Positions 49,283-57,079 of a DNA stretch of 64,000 bases are shown piece after piece. Under the pieces are notes generated by a model. That model had not been told where the DNA came from and did not search any database. It saw nothing but the letters and a program-made list of their open reading frames with translations. A program made the translations under genes and the position numbers. Position 1 is the first letter of the stretch. Each line of letters starts with the position of its first letter. The stretch is from NCBI GenBank assembly GCA_964646345.1, contig CAZYDU010000002.1:124001-188000 (forward strand). Reading direction: 5' to 3'. The stretch is from RGIG1681 sp964646345 (GTDB taxonomy: Bacteria; Bacillota; Clostridia; Christensenellales; UBA1242).

Positions 49283-51103
49283 TTATTCATGATAAAAATC
49301 AAATATAGTTTTTGCTAAATTTTCTCCAATTCCATCAACTTTCATAAGTTCTTGTCTGCTAGCTTTTGAAATTGCTTCAACAGACTTGAATTGTTTTAGC
49401 AACAGTTTAGTTTTCTGTTCCCCAACACCTTCAATATTTGAAATTGAACTTTTTAATGATTTCCCACGCAATTTTCTATGATAAGTTATAGCAAATCTAT
49501 GCGATTCATCACGCACACGTTGCAAGAGTTTTAAAACATTATCCCTTAAATCTAAAACTATTGGTTTATCGGAATTACATGCACAAATTTCTTCATTTTG
49601 TTCAGCAAGTGAAACAACCGCAACATCAAGTTCCAAGTCATCAATAACCTTTTTCGCTTCATGAAGTTGTCCAAATCCGCCATCAATCAAAATTAAATCC
49701 GGTTTTTTAGAAAACCCTTCCTTACATTCTTTCAAATTAGTAAGCCTTCGCAATAAAACTTCATGCATTGATTTATAATCATCAGCCCCAACAACTGTTT
49801 TTATTTTAAATTTACGATATTCCTTATATGCAGGTTCTCCACGCTCAAAAACAACCATACTTGCAACTGAAAATTCGCCTGAAATATTCGAAATATCATA
49901 ACCTTCTATGCGGTATAAATGCTTTAAATTTAACATTTTTTGCAGGTTTTCAAGTGCCTTTTGTGTCATTTGATATTTTCTATCAATACGTTCTTGAAAA
50001 TGTTCCAAAAATTCATTAGCATTTTTATTTGCACTCTCAACAAGTTCCTTCTTTATACCGATTTTAGGGATTGTTACCCTAACAACCTTCGAAAAAGCTG
50101 ATAAAATATACTCTTGCAAAATTTGCTTATCTTCTTCCAAAAGGTCTAAAGCTACAATTTCTTTTGGAATAAGTTTTTCTTTATAATAATTAGAAATAAA
50201 CGACAAAAGAATTTCGTTTTTTTCTCCAATTACATCTACAAGCGGATAATTTACTTGCCCCATATTTTTTCCATTTCTCATAATCATGATATTAACGGCA
50301 AATACATCATCTTTTTCAACTATGCCAAACACATCAAAGTTTGTATCCTTAGTTAGACTAGTAATTAAGTTTTTATCAATTCCTTCAAGAGATCGAAGCT
50401 GATTTCTAATAACCAAAGCTTCTTCAAACTCTTGTTTTTCAGCATGCTTATTCATTTTTCTTGTCAGTTCTTGTTTAATATTCCCCGTTTTTCCATTCAA
50501 AAACTCAATAACTTTGTCTAAAACTTTCATATACTCTTGTTCGCCATTTTCCACAACGCAAGGAGCTAGACACTTTCCAATTTCACCATATAAACAAGGC
50601 TTATTAAGCTTAGCACAAGCATTAAAATTTTTATTACACCACCTAATAGGATAAGCGGATTTAATCATATCCACAAGCTCCCTAATCCTAGTCCCAGTAA
50701 CATAAGGTCCGAACAATAAAACATTTGGCTGATTTTCAGGACGTCTAACAATTTGAAGCCTTGGGTATTTTTCGTTAAAATCAATTTTCAGGTAAGGAAA
50801 AGATTTATCATCTTTTAACAAAATATTATATTTAGGCTTATATTTTTTTATTAAATTACTCTCTAGTGAAAAAGCATCAAGCTCGGAATTTGTTAAAATA
50901 TATTCAAAATGGTCAATATTAGACACCAAAGCATAAGTTTTTTGAGTTTTTGGTGTATCATCAAAATAACTTTTAACTCTACGCCTTAAAATTTTTGCTT
51001 TCCCAACATAAATAACTTCGTCATTTACATCTTTCATGATATAAACACCCGAAGTTTCTGGAAGCTCATTTTTAACCTTTTCTAATAATTCTTTTCTTGT
51101 CAT
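49283..51103 (-). CDS. uvrC: UvrABC system protein C
   Basis: UvrC makes both cuts around a lesion in nucleotide-excision repair. The N-terminal GIY-YIG domain has GVYIMKDVNDEVIYVGKAKILRRRV; the UVR motif region has HAEKQEFEEALVIRNQL; the C-terminal RNase H-like domain has YDISNISGEFSVASMVVFERG with LILIDGGFGQLHEA, HRFAITYHRKLRG, followed by a helix-hairpin-helix end. 606 residues is usual. A weak AAGAGA precedes the ATG. It lies just downstream of the kinase triplet. Confidence 0.96.
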   Translation of the reverse strand: MTRKELLEKVKNELPETSGVYIMKDVNDEVIYVGKAKILRRRVKSYFDDTPKTQKTYALVSNIDHFEYILTNSELDAFSLESNLIKKYKPKYNILLKDDKSFPYLKIDFNEKYPRLQIVRRPENQPNVLLFGPYVTGTRIRELVDMIKSAYPIRWCNKNFNACAKLNKPCLYGEIGKCLAPCVVENGEQEYMKVLDKVIEFLNGKTGNIKQELTRKMNKHAEKQEFEEALVIRNQLRSLEGIDKNLITSLTKDTNFDVFGIVEKDDVFAVNIMIMRNGKNMGQVNYPLVDVIGEKNEILLSFISNYYKEKLIPKEIVALDLLEEDKQILQEYILSAFSKVVRVTIPKIGIKKELVESANKNANEFLEHFQERIDRKYQMTQKALENLQKMLNLKHLYRIEGYDISNISGEFSVASMVVFERGEPAYKEYRKFKIKTVVGADDYKSMHEVLLRRLTNLKECKEGFSKKPDLILIDGGFGQLHEAKKVIDDLELDVAVVSLAEQNEEICACNSDKPIVLDLRDNVLKLLQRVRDESHRFAITYHRKLRGKSLKSSISNIEGVGEQKTKLLLKQFKSVEAISKASRQELMKVDGIGENLAKTIFDFYHE

Positions 51104-51110
51104 TTTTCTC

Positions 51111-52070
51111 TTATCTACTAAACTCTGCTATTATATTTTGTTCACTTTTTTTATTAACAATGTGTTCTAAAAACCAAAAAATAGATTCAATCTCTGCTTC
51201 ATTTAAATTATCATACACCAACAAGTTTTTGCATTCTTTTGCCCATACTTGCATAAATTCGCCTAAAACTTTTCTATTATTTCTCCAGTTTTTATTAATA
51301 TCAGCATCAACTTTTTCTTTAGTTACTCTTTGAAATTTATCAATCTCACCTTGAACATTTCTAACCGAAGAAAATAAGTATATCAAATCGGACAATGTTT
51401 TATATTTAAAATATTTATTTCTAAACTTTCCTTCACAGTCGAGCCATCTATTTGGATTAACATGCACCATGCATTCATCAATTAATGTTATTTTATTGCC
51501 ATCAGTCAAAACATTGCCAACATGCATGTCAGGCAAACTAAATACCGAATTTTTATTGATATGAATGTATGTTTCAATAAATTTTCGGATTTCATCTCGA
51601 GATAAAGTTTCAAGTCTCTCACTTTTTTCCAAAACCATTTTAGAATACTCATTCAAAAGAGCTGTATATAAACTTTTATTTTCACTGATACTACTTATCG
51701 CATTCATAAACTCATCTTTAGAACAAATTTTTTTAACTCTTGGTTCTATTTCGTTTATTGAGTAAGGAAAAATTACATCTCCAGGCACTTGTTCTTGCAA
51801 AATGTAACATTTATACACCTTGTCAGCTTCACAAATAGGCACTCTCGCCCATGAATAAATTTTAGGGCAAGCAAAACCACCATCACCAAAACGTTGAATT
51901 TCATTACAATAATTGTCAAATTCATTAAATTCAAGATTAACCCTTCCAAAATATTTAACAACAAACTCTTTGCCAACAAAATAAGCACTTCCTTCAGCTC
52001 CAAATTTAGCAGGATATGCTTTCAAATCAGGAATTAAATTATTTAAATACTTTTTATAATTTTTATCCAT
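51111..52070 (-). CDS. Kinase-fold protein, paralogue 1 of a tandem triplet
   Basis: The 319-residue protein has an aminoglycoside-phosphotransferase-like layout: a Gly-rich loop GAEGSAYFVG (24-33) with VVKYF (Lys39), hinge ILQEQVPG at about 90-97, the catalytic loop LPDMHVGNVL (Asp181, His183, Asn186) and the metal Asp in TLIDE (198). The substrate is unknown. GGAG precedes the ATG. It shares length, motif order and a common N-terminal pattern with the next two genes. A hairpin with T-run lies upstream at 52114-52139, so it may be expressed partly on its own. Confidence 0.75.
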   Translation of the reverse strand: MDKNYKKYLNNLIPDLKAYPAKFGAEGSAYFVGKEFVVKYFGRVNLEFNEFDNYCNEIQRFGDGGFACPKIYSWARVPICEADKVYKCYILQEQVPGDVIFPYSINEIEPRVKKICSKDEFMNAISSISENKSLYTALLNEYSKMVLEKSERLETLSRDEIRKFIETYIHINKNSVFSLPDMHVGNVLTDGNKITLIDECMVHVNPNRWLDCEGKFRNKYFKYKTLSDLIYLFSSVRNVQGEIDKFQRVTKEKVDADINKNWRNNRKVLGEFMQVWAKECKNLLVYDNLNEAEIESIFWFLEHIVNKKSEQNIIAEFSR

Positions 52071-52113
52071 TTGTTCTCCACTTCTTTAATTATAACACAT
52101 ATATTCTAAAATA

Positions 52114-52139
52114 AAAAGAAAAGTACTTACTTTTCTTTT
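52114..52139 (-). terminator. Hairpin between kinase paralogues 1 and 2
   Basis: AAAAGAAAAGT and ACTTTTCTTTT with a minimal loop, followed by T-rich sequence on the minus strand. Confidence 0.6.
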
Positions 52140-52145
52140 GCGATA

Positions 52146-53108
52146 TTATTTTTCCAAACAATCAAAAATTTCATTTGCAGATTCTTCATCTAGCATCTTT
52201 TTAAGCATATAATGATTCCCCATAGATTTTCCAAATTCAGAAAGTTTTACATCAAAACAAACATATTTAGCTCTTTTAATAAATCTAATCATAGCTTCTT
52301 TGCAAGGCTTAACAACCTTATCTCTTTGGTCAAGCAAAAAACTCTTATATTCGTCATCAAAATAGCCAAAACGGTCGCCATTTGTAACATAGTTATTAAA
52401 TGCAAAAATCCACAATAAACCCGTTGTAAAAATCCTATCAGAATATCTTTTTGATGCCAATTCAGTTCCAACTCTACGCTTTGCTTCATTGTCAATTACA
52501 AAAAAACCTTTATCATTTGTCAAAACATTAGTAGCAAATATGTCAGGGTTGCTGAATTTTCCATCTAAACACATTAAGTATAAATCAAACAAAAATTTAT
52601 CAATTTGTGATTCCGGCATTGAACACAAATAGTTGTTAACTTCCTGAAAATCTTCAACATATCTAGTCAAAATTTTTTTAAATAAAGACCTATTCAATTC
52701 AGGAATTTGCACTGTTTGTTTAAATTCAACCCTATCACACAAATCCTTACAAATTGAGTAAATTGTCTCTATATTTCCTTGAAAAATCTGACGACCTTTT
52801 ATCCTTTCTTCTAAAATATAATAATCAAATCTACATTCAGGTCTTGCTTTTCTATCCACATTAGGCATAAAATCCCAGGCATAAATTTTTGGAACATTAA
52901 ACCCTTTTTCAGCAAAACTTTTCATTTCTCTGCAATAGTCACTAAAAATATGATGGAATTGCTCATCGTTTTTATGAGTATATTTTTTCACAACATAATC
53001 ATCATTTACAAAATATGCCTTACCTTCTCCACCAACGTTGCATGAATACTCATTTAAATGACTTATGCAATCATAAAGAAATAATTTTTGATTTGAAATA
53101 TCAGACAT
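52146..53108 (-). CDS. Kinase-fold protein, paralogue 2 of a tandem triplet
   Basis: 320 residues, same architecture as its neighbours: GGEGKAYFVN (Gly-rich loop, about 26-35), VVKKY (Lys41), YYILEERIKG hinge, catalytic loop NPDIFATNVL (Asp189, Asn194), FVIDNEA (Asp206). The His seen in the other two copies before the loop Asn is Phe191 here, so this copy may differ in activity. GGTGG precedes the ATG. It begins 10 bases after paralogue 3. Confidence 0.75.
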   Translation of the reverse strand: MSDISNQKLFLYDCISHLNEYSCNVGGEGKAYFVNDDYVVKKYTHKNDEQFHHIFSDYCREMKSFAEKGFNVPKIYAWDFMPNVDRKARPECRFDYYILEERIKGRQIFQGNIETIYSICKDLCDRVEFKQTVQIPELNRSLFKKILTRYVEDFQEVNNYLCSMPESQIDKFLFDLYLMCLDGKFSNPDIFATNVLTNDKGFFVIDNEAKRRVGTELASKRYSDRIFTTGLLWIFAFNNYVTNGDRFGYFDDEYKSFLLDQRDKVVKPCKEAMIRFIKRAKYVCFDVKLSEFGKSMGNHYMLKKMLDEESANEIFDCLEK

Positions 53109-53118
53109 AAAACCACCT

Positions 53119-54096
53119 TTAAATTAATGTTGGATTAATTTCTTTGATAATTTTTTCTACATTTTCTTTTTCAAGTATTTTAGATAGTCTTTTAACAAAA
53201 TTCTTCCACCAGGATTCTCCTGGGTGAAGTTCACAAAGATTTTTGCCAGCTCTTATAACCTTTTTCAAGGCTTCTGTGCAAAGAACTTCATTTAAATCAA
53301 GGTCATTATTTAAATTATACGAATCAAATTCTTTTGAACGGAGCTTTTTCACATCGCCATTATAATTAAACAAACTAATCATTCTAGCATAAAGTAACGA
53401 TTCAGGTGGCGTTAATTTCAAAGAACTAATAGCTTCTTCATCTTTTTCAAGATATAAATCAATTAGTTTTAAATCATTATTATGGAACAAAACATTTCTC
53501 GCATGCACATCAGGAATAGCGTAATGATATTCCTTAAACATACCATAAATACCTTCCAAAAATCTTTCAAGATTACTATCCGACATGCTTTCAATTTTTT
53601 CATTCATTTCAATAAAATCCGATACATAATCCGAAAGAATTTCCTTATATAAATTAATATTAGCTTCAGGCTTTTGCAAAACATCATAAAATTGTTGAAC
53701 AGGCATAACATCTTTAAGCTTATCATACATTTTTATGATATTTGATAAAAACAATTCCCTTCCTGGCACCCTTTCTTCCATAATGTAATAATGAAATCCT
53801 GAGTGGTCAGATTTTGAGACAATAGTCCAAGCATAAATTTTTGGAATATCATAACCCTTTAAATGGTATCTTTCACACTCTTTGCAGTACTTATCAAAAA
53901 CGCCATTCAATATTACTGGGTCATCAATTTTTGAAAAATATTTTTTAACGACAACATCATCACTGATAAAAAAAGCCGTTCCTTCATTTCCCGACCTAGA
54001 CTCAAATGAAGACAAATTTGGAATGCAAGCCATTAAGAATTTTTGTCTATCATGTTCCGATAAATCATTAATATTAATATCTATTTTCTTTTCCAT
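53119..54096 (-). CDS. Kinase-fold protein, paralogue 3 (first of the triplet operon)
   Basis: 325 residues: GNEGTAFFIS (Gly-rich loop, 36-45), VVKKYF (Lys51), YYIMEERVPG, catalytic loop IPDVHARNVL (Asp196, His198, Asn201), KLIDLYL (Asp213). It matches the kinase/APH-type fold by motif order. It is the promoter-proximal gene and its ATG has no ribosome-binding site; a good promoter ends 6 nt before it. Functions such as antibiotic or sugar phosphorylation are possible but not supported further. Confidence 0.75.
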   Translation of the reverse strand: MEKKIDININDLSEHDRQKFLMACIPNLSSFESRSGNEGTAFFISDDVVVKKYFSKIDDPVILNGVFDKYCKECERYHLKGYDIPKIYAWTIVSKSDHSGFHYYIMEERVPGRELFLSNIIKMYDKLKDVMPVQQFYDVLQKPEANINLYKEILSDYVSDFIEMNEKIESMSDSNLERFLEGIYGMFKEYHYAIPDVHARNVLFHNNDLKLIDLYLEKDEEAISSLKLTPPESLLYARMISLFNYNGDVKKLRSKEFDSYNLNNDLDLNEVLCTEALKKVIRAGKNLCELHPGESWWKNFVKRLSKILEKENVEKIIKEINPTLI

Positions 54097-54102
54097 ATAC
54101 TT

Positions 54103-54131
54103 ATTATATCAGAACTATCCACATTTGTAAA
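54103..54131 (-). promoter_or_regulatory. Promoter of the kinase triplet, predicted leaderless
   Basis: TTTACA (54126-54131), 17-nt spacer, TATAAT (54103-54108), then 6 nt to the ATG of paralogue 3. Confidence 0.72.
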
Positions 54132-54214
54132 TAGTTATATAAAAATTATTTTTTATTTAATAACACATTAAGATTTAATTTAAAGTTTTCTTCATCTAAA
54201 TAGCCATAAATACA

Positions 54215-54256
54215 GAAAAAATAAGGTATTATGTTTGACATAATACCTTATTTTAT
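54215..54256 (-). terminator. Hairpin terminator, repeat-family copy 4
   Basis: Arms GGTATTATG and CATAATACC around TTTGA (54225-54247), flanked by AAAAAATAA and TTATTTTA. It follows prfA. Confidence 0.87.
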
Positions 54257-54261
54257 AAAAA

Positions 54262-55332
54262 TTAATCTTGAATTTCAGCAAGTCTTGCTTGTTGATCAGC
54301 AATAGTTAAAGCTTCAACCATTTCTGATATATCGCCATTCATAAAGTTTTCTAATGAGTAAAGAGTCATATTAATTCTATGGTCTGTTACCCTACTTTGC
54401 GGATAGTTATATGTTCTAATTTTTTCACATCTATCCCCATTACCAACTTGAGTTTTTCTTTTCTCAGCGTAAGCTGAATCAGCTTGACCTTGATAATAAT
54501 CAAAAAGCTTTGACTTGAGCCAGTTCATAGCCTTTTCTTTATTTTTACCCTGACTTCTTTCATCTTGACATTGAACAATAATACCAGTTGGAATGTGAGT
54601 AATACGAATAGCTGATTCGGTTTTATTTACGTGTTGCCCACCAGCACCACCTGCTCTGTAATAATCAATTTGCAAATCTTTTTCATTGATTTCAATTTGA
54701 ACATTTTTTGCTTCAGGCAAAACCGCAACAGTAGCAGTAGATGTATGAATTCTACCAGAACTTTCAGTTGTTGGTATTCTTTGAACTCTATGCACACCAC
54801 TTTCAAACTTAAATTTAGCATAAGCACCCTTGCCTGATACCATAAAGTTCACTTGCTTAATTACACCATTTTCGCCAGCATCTTCGTCTAAAATTTCAGT
54901 AGTAAATCTATTTCTATCCGCAAACATTGTGTACATTCTAAATAAATCGCCTGCAAAGAGACCCGCTTCATCGCCACCAACACCTGCTCTTATTTCAACA
55001 ATAACGTTACCTTCGTCATTTTCGTCTTTAGGCAAAAGCAAAATCTTAAGTTCCCCTTCAATTTCCTTTAATTTTTCCTTTCCGCCATAATATTCAGCTT
55101 CAAGCATTTCAATCATATCAGGGTCTTTTTCAGTTTTAAGCATTTCTTCTGCATCATTCATATCATTTTCAACTTTGACATATTCGTCATATTTTTCAAC
55201 GATTGGCGAAAGTTCTGCTTGTTCTTTTGATTTTTTTTGCCAAACACTCATATCTGCTAAAATTTCAGGGTCAATGAGTTCTTTTGTAAGTTCATCAAAC
55301 TTTTCCTTTAACTTTTTTAACTTTTCAATCAT
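54262..55332 (-). CDS. prfA: Peptide chain release factor 1
   Basis: RF1 reads UAA and UAG and triggers peptide release. The catalytic GGQ is in RAGGAGGQHVNKTESAIR at about 228-245; the codon-recognition region carries the PAT-type motif near IPTTESSGRIHTS. N-terminal coiled coil present, 356 residues. Its ATG overlaps the prmC stop (ATGA), so it is coupled to the enzyme that methylates its GGQ glutamine. Confidence 0.97.
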   Translation of the reverse strand: MIEKLKKLKEKFDELTKELIDPEILADMSVWQKKSKEQAELSPIVEKYDEYVKVENDMNDAEEMLKTEKDPDMIEMLEAEYYGGKEKLKEIEGELKILLLPKDENDEGNVIVEIRAGVGGDEAGLFAGDLFRMYTMFADRNRFTTEILDEDAGENGVIKQVNFMVSGKGAYAKFKFESGVHRVQRIPTTESSGRIHTSTATVAVLPEAKNVQIEINEKDLQIDYYRAGGAGGQHVNKTESAIRITHIPTGIIVQCQDERSQGKNKEKAMNWLKSKLFDYYQGQADSAYAEKRKTQVGNGDRCEKIRTYNYPQSRVTDHRINMTLYSLENFMNGDISEMVEALTIADQQARLAEIQD

Positions 55333-56156
55333 AATTTTTCTCCCATAACAACTCTTGAATTATTCAAATAATCTTTTATCACACAAACCTTAACAAAATC
55401 ATCTTTCATTAAATCTGAAACACTCTCTCCTTGATTATAACCAATCTCGAAAAACAATTTTCCCTTTGATTTTAAAAAATTACCCGCACTATCAACAATC
55501 TTTTTGTAAAAATCAAGTCCTGTTTTTCCACCATCTAAAGCCAAAATTGGTTCATTATCCTTAACTTCCGGCATAAGTTTTGGGATTTCATCGGTTTCAA
55601 TATAAGGCGGATTTGATACAATAATATCAAATCTATTTTCTCCCACATTTTCAAATAAATCCGACAAAATAAAATTTACATCAACTTGATTTAATTTCGC
55701 ATTTTGCTTAGCAACTTCGAGTGCCTTTTGACTAACATCAACAGCGGTAACCCTTGCTTTGGTTTCTTTTGCAATAGTCACAGCAATAGCCCCACTACCC
55801 GTGCCAATATCCAACACTTCAACATCTCCGCTTCTAGCTTTAATTTCATCAATAAGCTTTTCAACTAGGATTTCAGTATCAAGTCTTGGAATCAATACAT
55901 TTTCATTCACAACAAAATCCAATCCATAAAAGTTAGTTTTTCCAAAAATATAACCCAGTGGAATATGATTTATACGTTTTTCAAGTGCCTTATTAATTTC
56001 ATTCAGTTCCTTTTCACTAAACTCTTTAATAAAACCAAGTTCACTTCTTTTTTTGCCAGTAACTTCAACACAAATCCAATCAATATCAGAAAATTCATCA
56101 ATTCCAGCTTCTTGAAATTTTAAAATTGCTTGTTTTTTAAATTTAAAATAATCCAT
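55329..56156 (-). CDS. prmC: Release factor glutamine methyltransferase
   Basis: Methylates the GGQ glutamine of release factors. The SAM site is VLDIGTGSGAIAVTIA at about 115-130, and the catalytic NPPY is in IIVSNPPYIETDEI. The N-terminal helical domain is normal. The Shine-Dalgarno is weak (AGGTTT). It is directly upstream of prfA, its substrate's gene, and downstream of rpmE. Confidence 0.95.
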   Translation of the reverse strand: MDYFKFKKQAILKFQEAGIDEFSDIDWICVEVTGKKRSELGFIKEFSEKELNEINKALEKRINHIPLGYIFGKTNFYGLDFVVNENVLIPRLDTEILVEKLIDEIKARSGDVEVLDIGTGSGAIAVTIAKETKARVTAVDVSQKALEVAKQNAKLNQVDVNFILSDLFENVGENRFDIIVSNPPYIETDEIPKLMPEVKDNEPILALDGGKTGLDFYKKIVDSAGNFLKSKGKLFFEIGYNQGESVSDLMKDDFVKVCVIKDYLNNSRVVMGEKL

Positions 56157-56180
56157 AACTAAACCTAATTTAAAAAAAAT

Positions 56181-56245
56181 GTGCGTAAAATACTACATTT
56201 TACACACATAAAAAGGTGCAAGCAAAAAAGCCTGCACTTGGATTT
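56181..56245 (-). terminator. Two hairpins after rpmE
   Basis: GTGCAGGC pairs with GCTTGCAC around a T-loop (56208-56245) before CTTTTTATG on the minus strand; a second stem of GTGCGTAAAAT and ATTTTACACAC lies at 56181-56206. They separate rpmE from prmC-prfA at least partly. Confidence 0.75.
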
Positions 56246-56250
56246 CACAG

Positions 56251-56460
56251 CTATTTATTGATTCCGTATCTCTTGTTGAATCTTTCAACTCTACCACCAG
56301 CATCAACAATTTTTTGAGTTCCTGTAAAGAATGGGTGACATTTATTGCAAATATCAACTTTAATTACATCGCCTTCTTTTGTTGAACCAGTTTCAAATGT
56401 ATTTCCGCAAGCACAAACAACTTTAACTTTGTGATAATCTGGGTGAATGTTCTCTTTCAT
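56251..56460 (-). CDS. rpmE: Ribosomal protein bL31, zinc-binding type
   Basis: 69 residues, MKENIHPDYHKVKVVCACG start, with Cys16, Cys18, Cys37 and Cys40 as zinc ligands (CACG...CNKCHPFFTG), and GGRVERFNKRYG at the end. It is the zinc (C+) form of L31. AAGGAG precedes the ATG, with its own promoter upstream. Confidence 0.97.
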   Translation of the reverse strand: MKENIHPDYHKVKVVCACGNTFETGSTKEGDVIKVDICNKCHPFFTGTQKIVDAGGRVERFNKRYGINK

Positions 56461-56493
56461 AGTAATATCTCCTTAAATAACATAAGCATTGAA

Positions 56494-56522
56494 ATTATAT
56501 AATAAAACTAAAGTCTTGTCAA
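56494..56522 (-). promoter_or_regulatory. Promoter of rpmE
   Basis: TTGACA (56517-56522), 17-nt spacer, TATAAT (56494-56499) on the minus strand: a full consensus promoter. Confidence 0.87.
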
Positions 56523-56599
56523 GTCTTTTTATTTTTTTATCAAAAATAACTGAATAAATTTTATCAATAATCAAAAACTAACAAAAAAAGGAGAAAATT

Positions 56600-56701
56600 A
56601 TGTGTTTATTATCATTCCCTTCCGGAGACGATTTATTTAAAACCATTGAAACATTTTCAGAAGATGCCTATATTTTTTGTGCACCGGAAACAATGGAATA
56701 A
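56600..56701 (+). CDS. Candidate 33-residue small protein
   Basis: An open frame starting MCLLSFPSGDDLFKTIETF and ending in CAPETME, with a strong ribosome-binding site (AAAAAAGGAG, 7 nt before the ATG) and a perfect terminator just after the stop (56702-56745). It is acidic with two cysteines and no membrane segment. The gene is too short for most gene callers, and no homologue is known to me. Promoter sequence is not clear. Confidence 0.5.
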   Translation: MCLLSFPSGDDLFKTIETFSEDAYIFCAPETME

Positions 56702-56745
56702 AAAATCTCAATTTGAAGATTACTCCAAATTGAGATTTTTTATTG
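56700..56745 (+). terminator. Terminator after the small ORF
   Basis: AAAAAATCTCAATTTG pairs with CAAATTGAGATTTTTT around a 9-nt loop, with T-run; also usable from the minus-strand gene at 56740. Confidence 0.9.
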
Positions 56746-57066
56746 TTTTTCTTTACTATTTTCAGTATGCGATTTGTCAAATATGATTCTTCCTGTTTCA
56801 CTAAAAATCAACATTCTTATAACATCATCATATGCACAATCAAGTATAACACCATCATTTTCGATATCTCTGAAATTAATCTTTACATTTGGTTTTACCG
56901 CCATAAGTGTTGCCAAAAACTCTGTTACTGCAATATCTAATTTTTCACATCTACTTTCAATATACTCTCTTGCCTGACTATTTGCTAATTCATCACTAAT
57001 TTTATTATCATTAACAATTTCTTTGTAAGCCATATTAAATTTATCTGCAATAGACATTTTTCCCAT
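56740..57066 (-). CDS. Small hypothetical protein
   Basis: A 108-residue unrecognised soluble protein: N-terminal helices (MSIADKFNMAYKEIV, SQAREYIESRCEKLDIAVTEFLATLM) then a beta-rich half (VKINFRDIENDGVILDC, RMLIFSETGRIIFD). GGGGG lies before the ATG, and it is 13 bases after ileS on the same strand, so it may be read through from that operon. Confidence 0.65.
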   Translation of the reverse strand: MGKMSIADKFNMAYKEIVNDNKISDELANSQAREYIESRCEKLDIAVTEFLATLMAVKPNVKINFRDIENDGVILDCAYDDVIRMLIFSETGRIIFDKSHTENSKEKQ

Positions 57067-57079
57067 AATTTATAACCCC

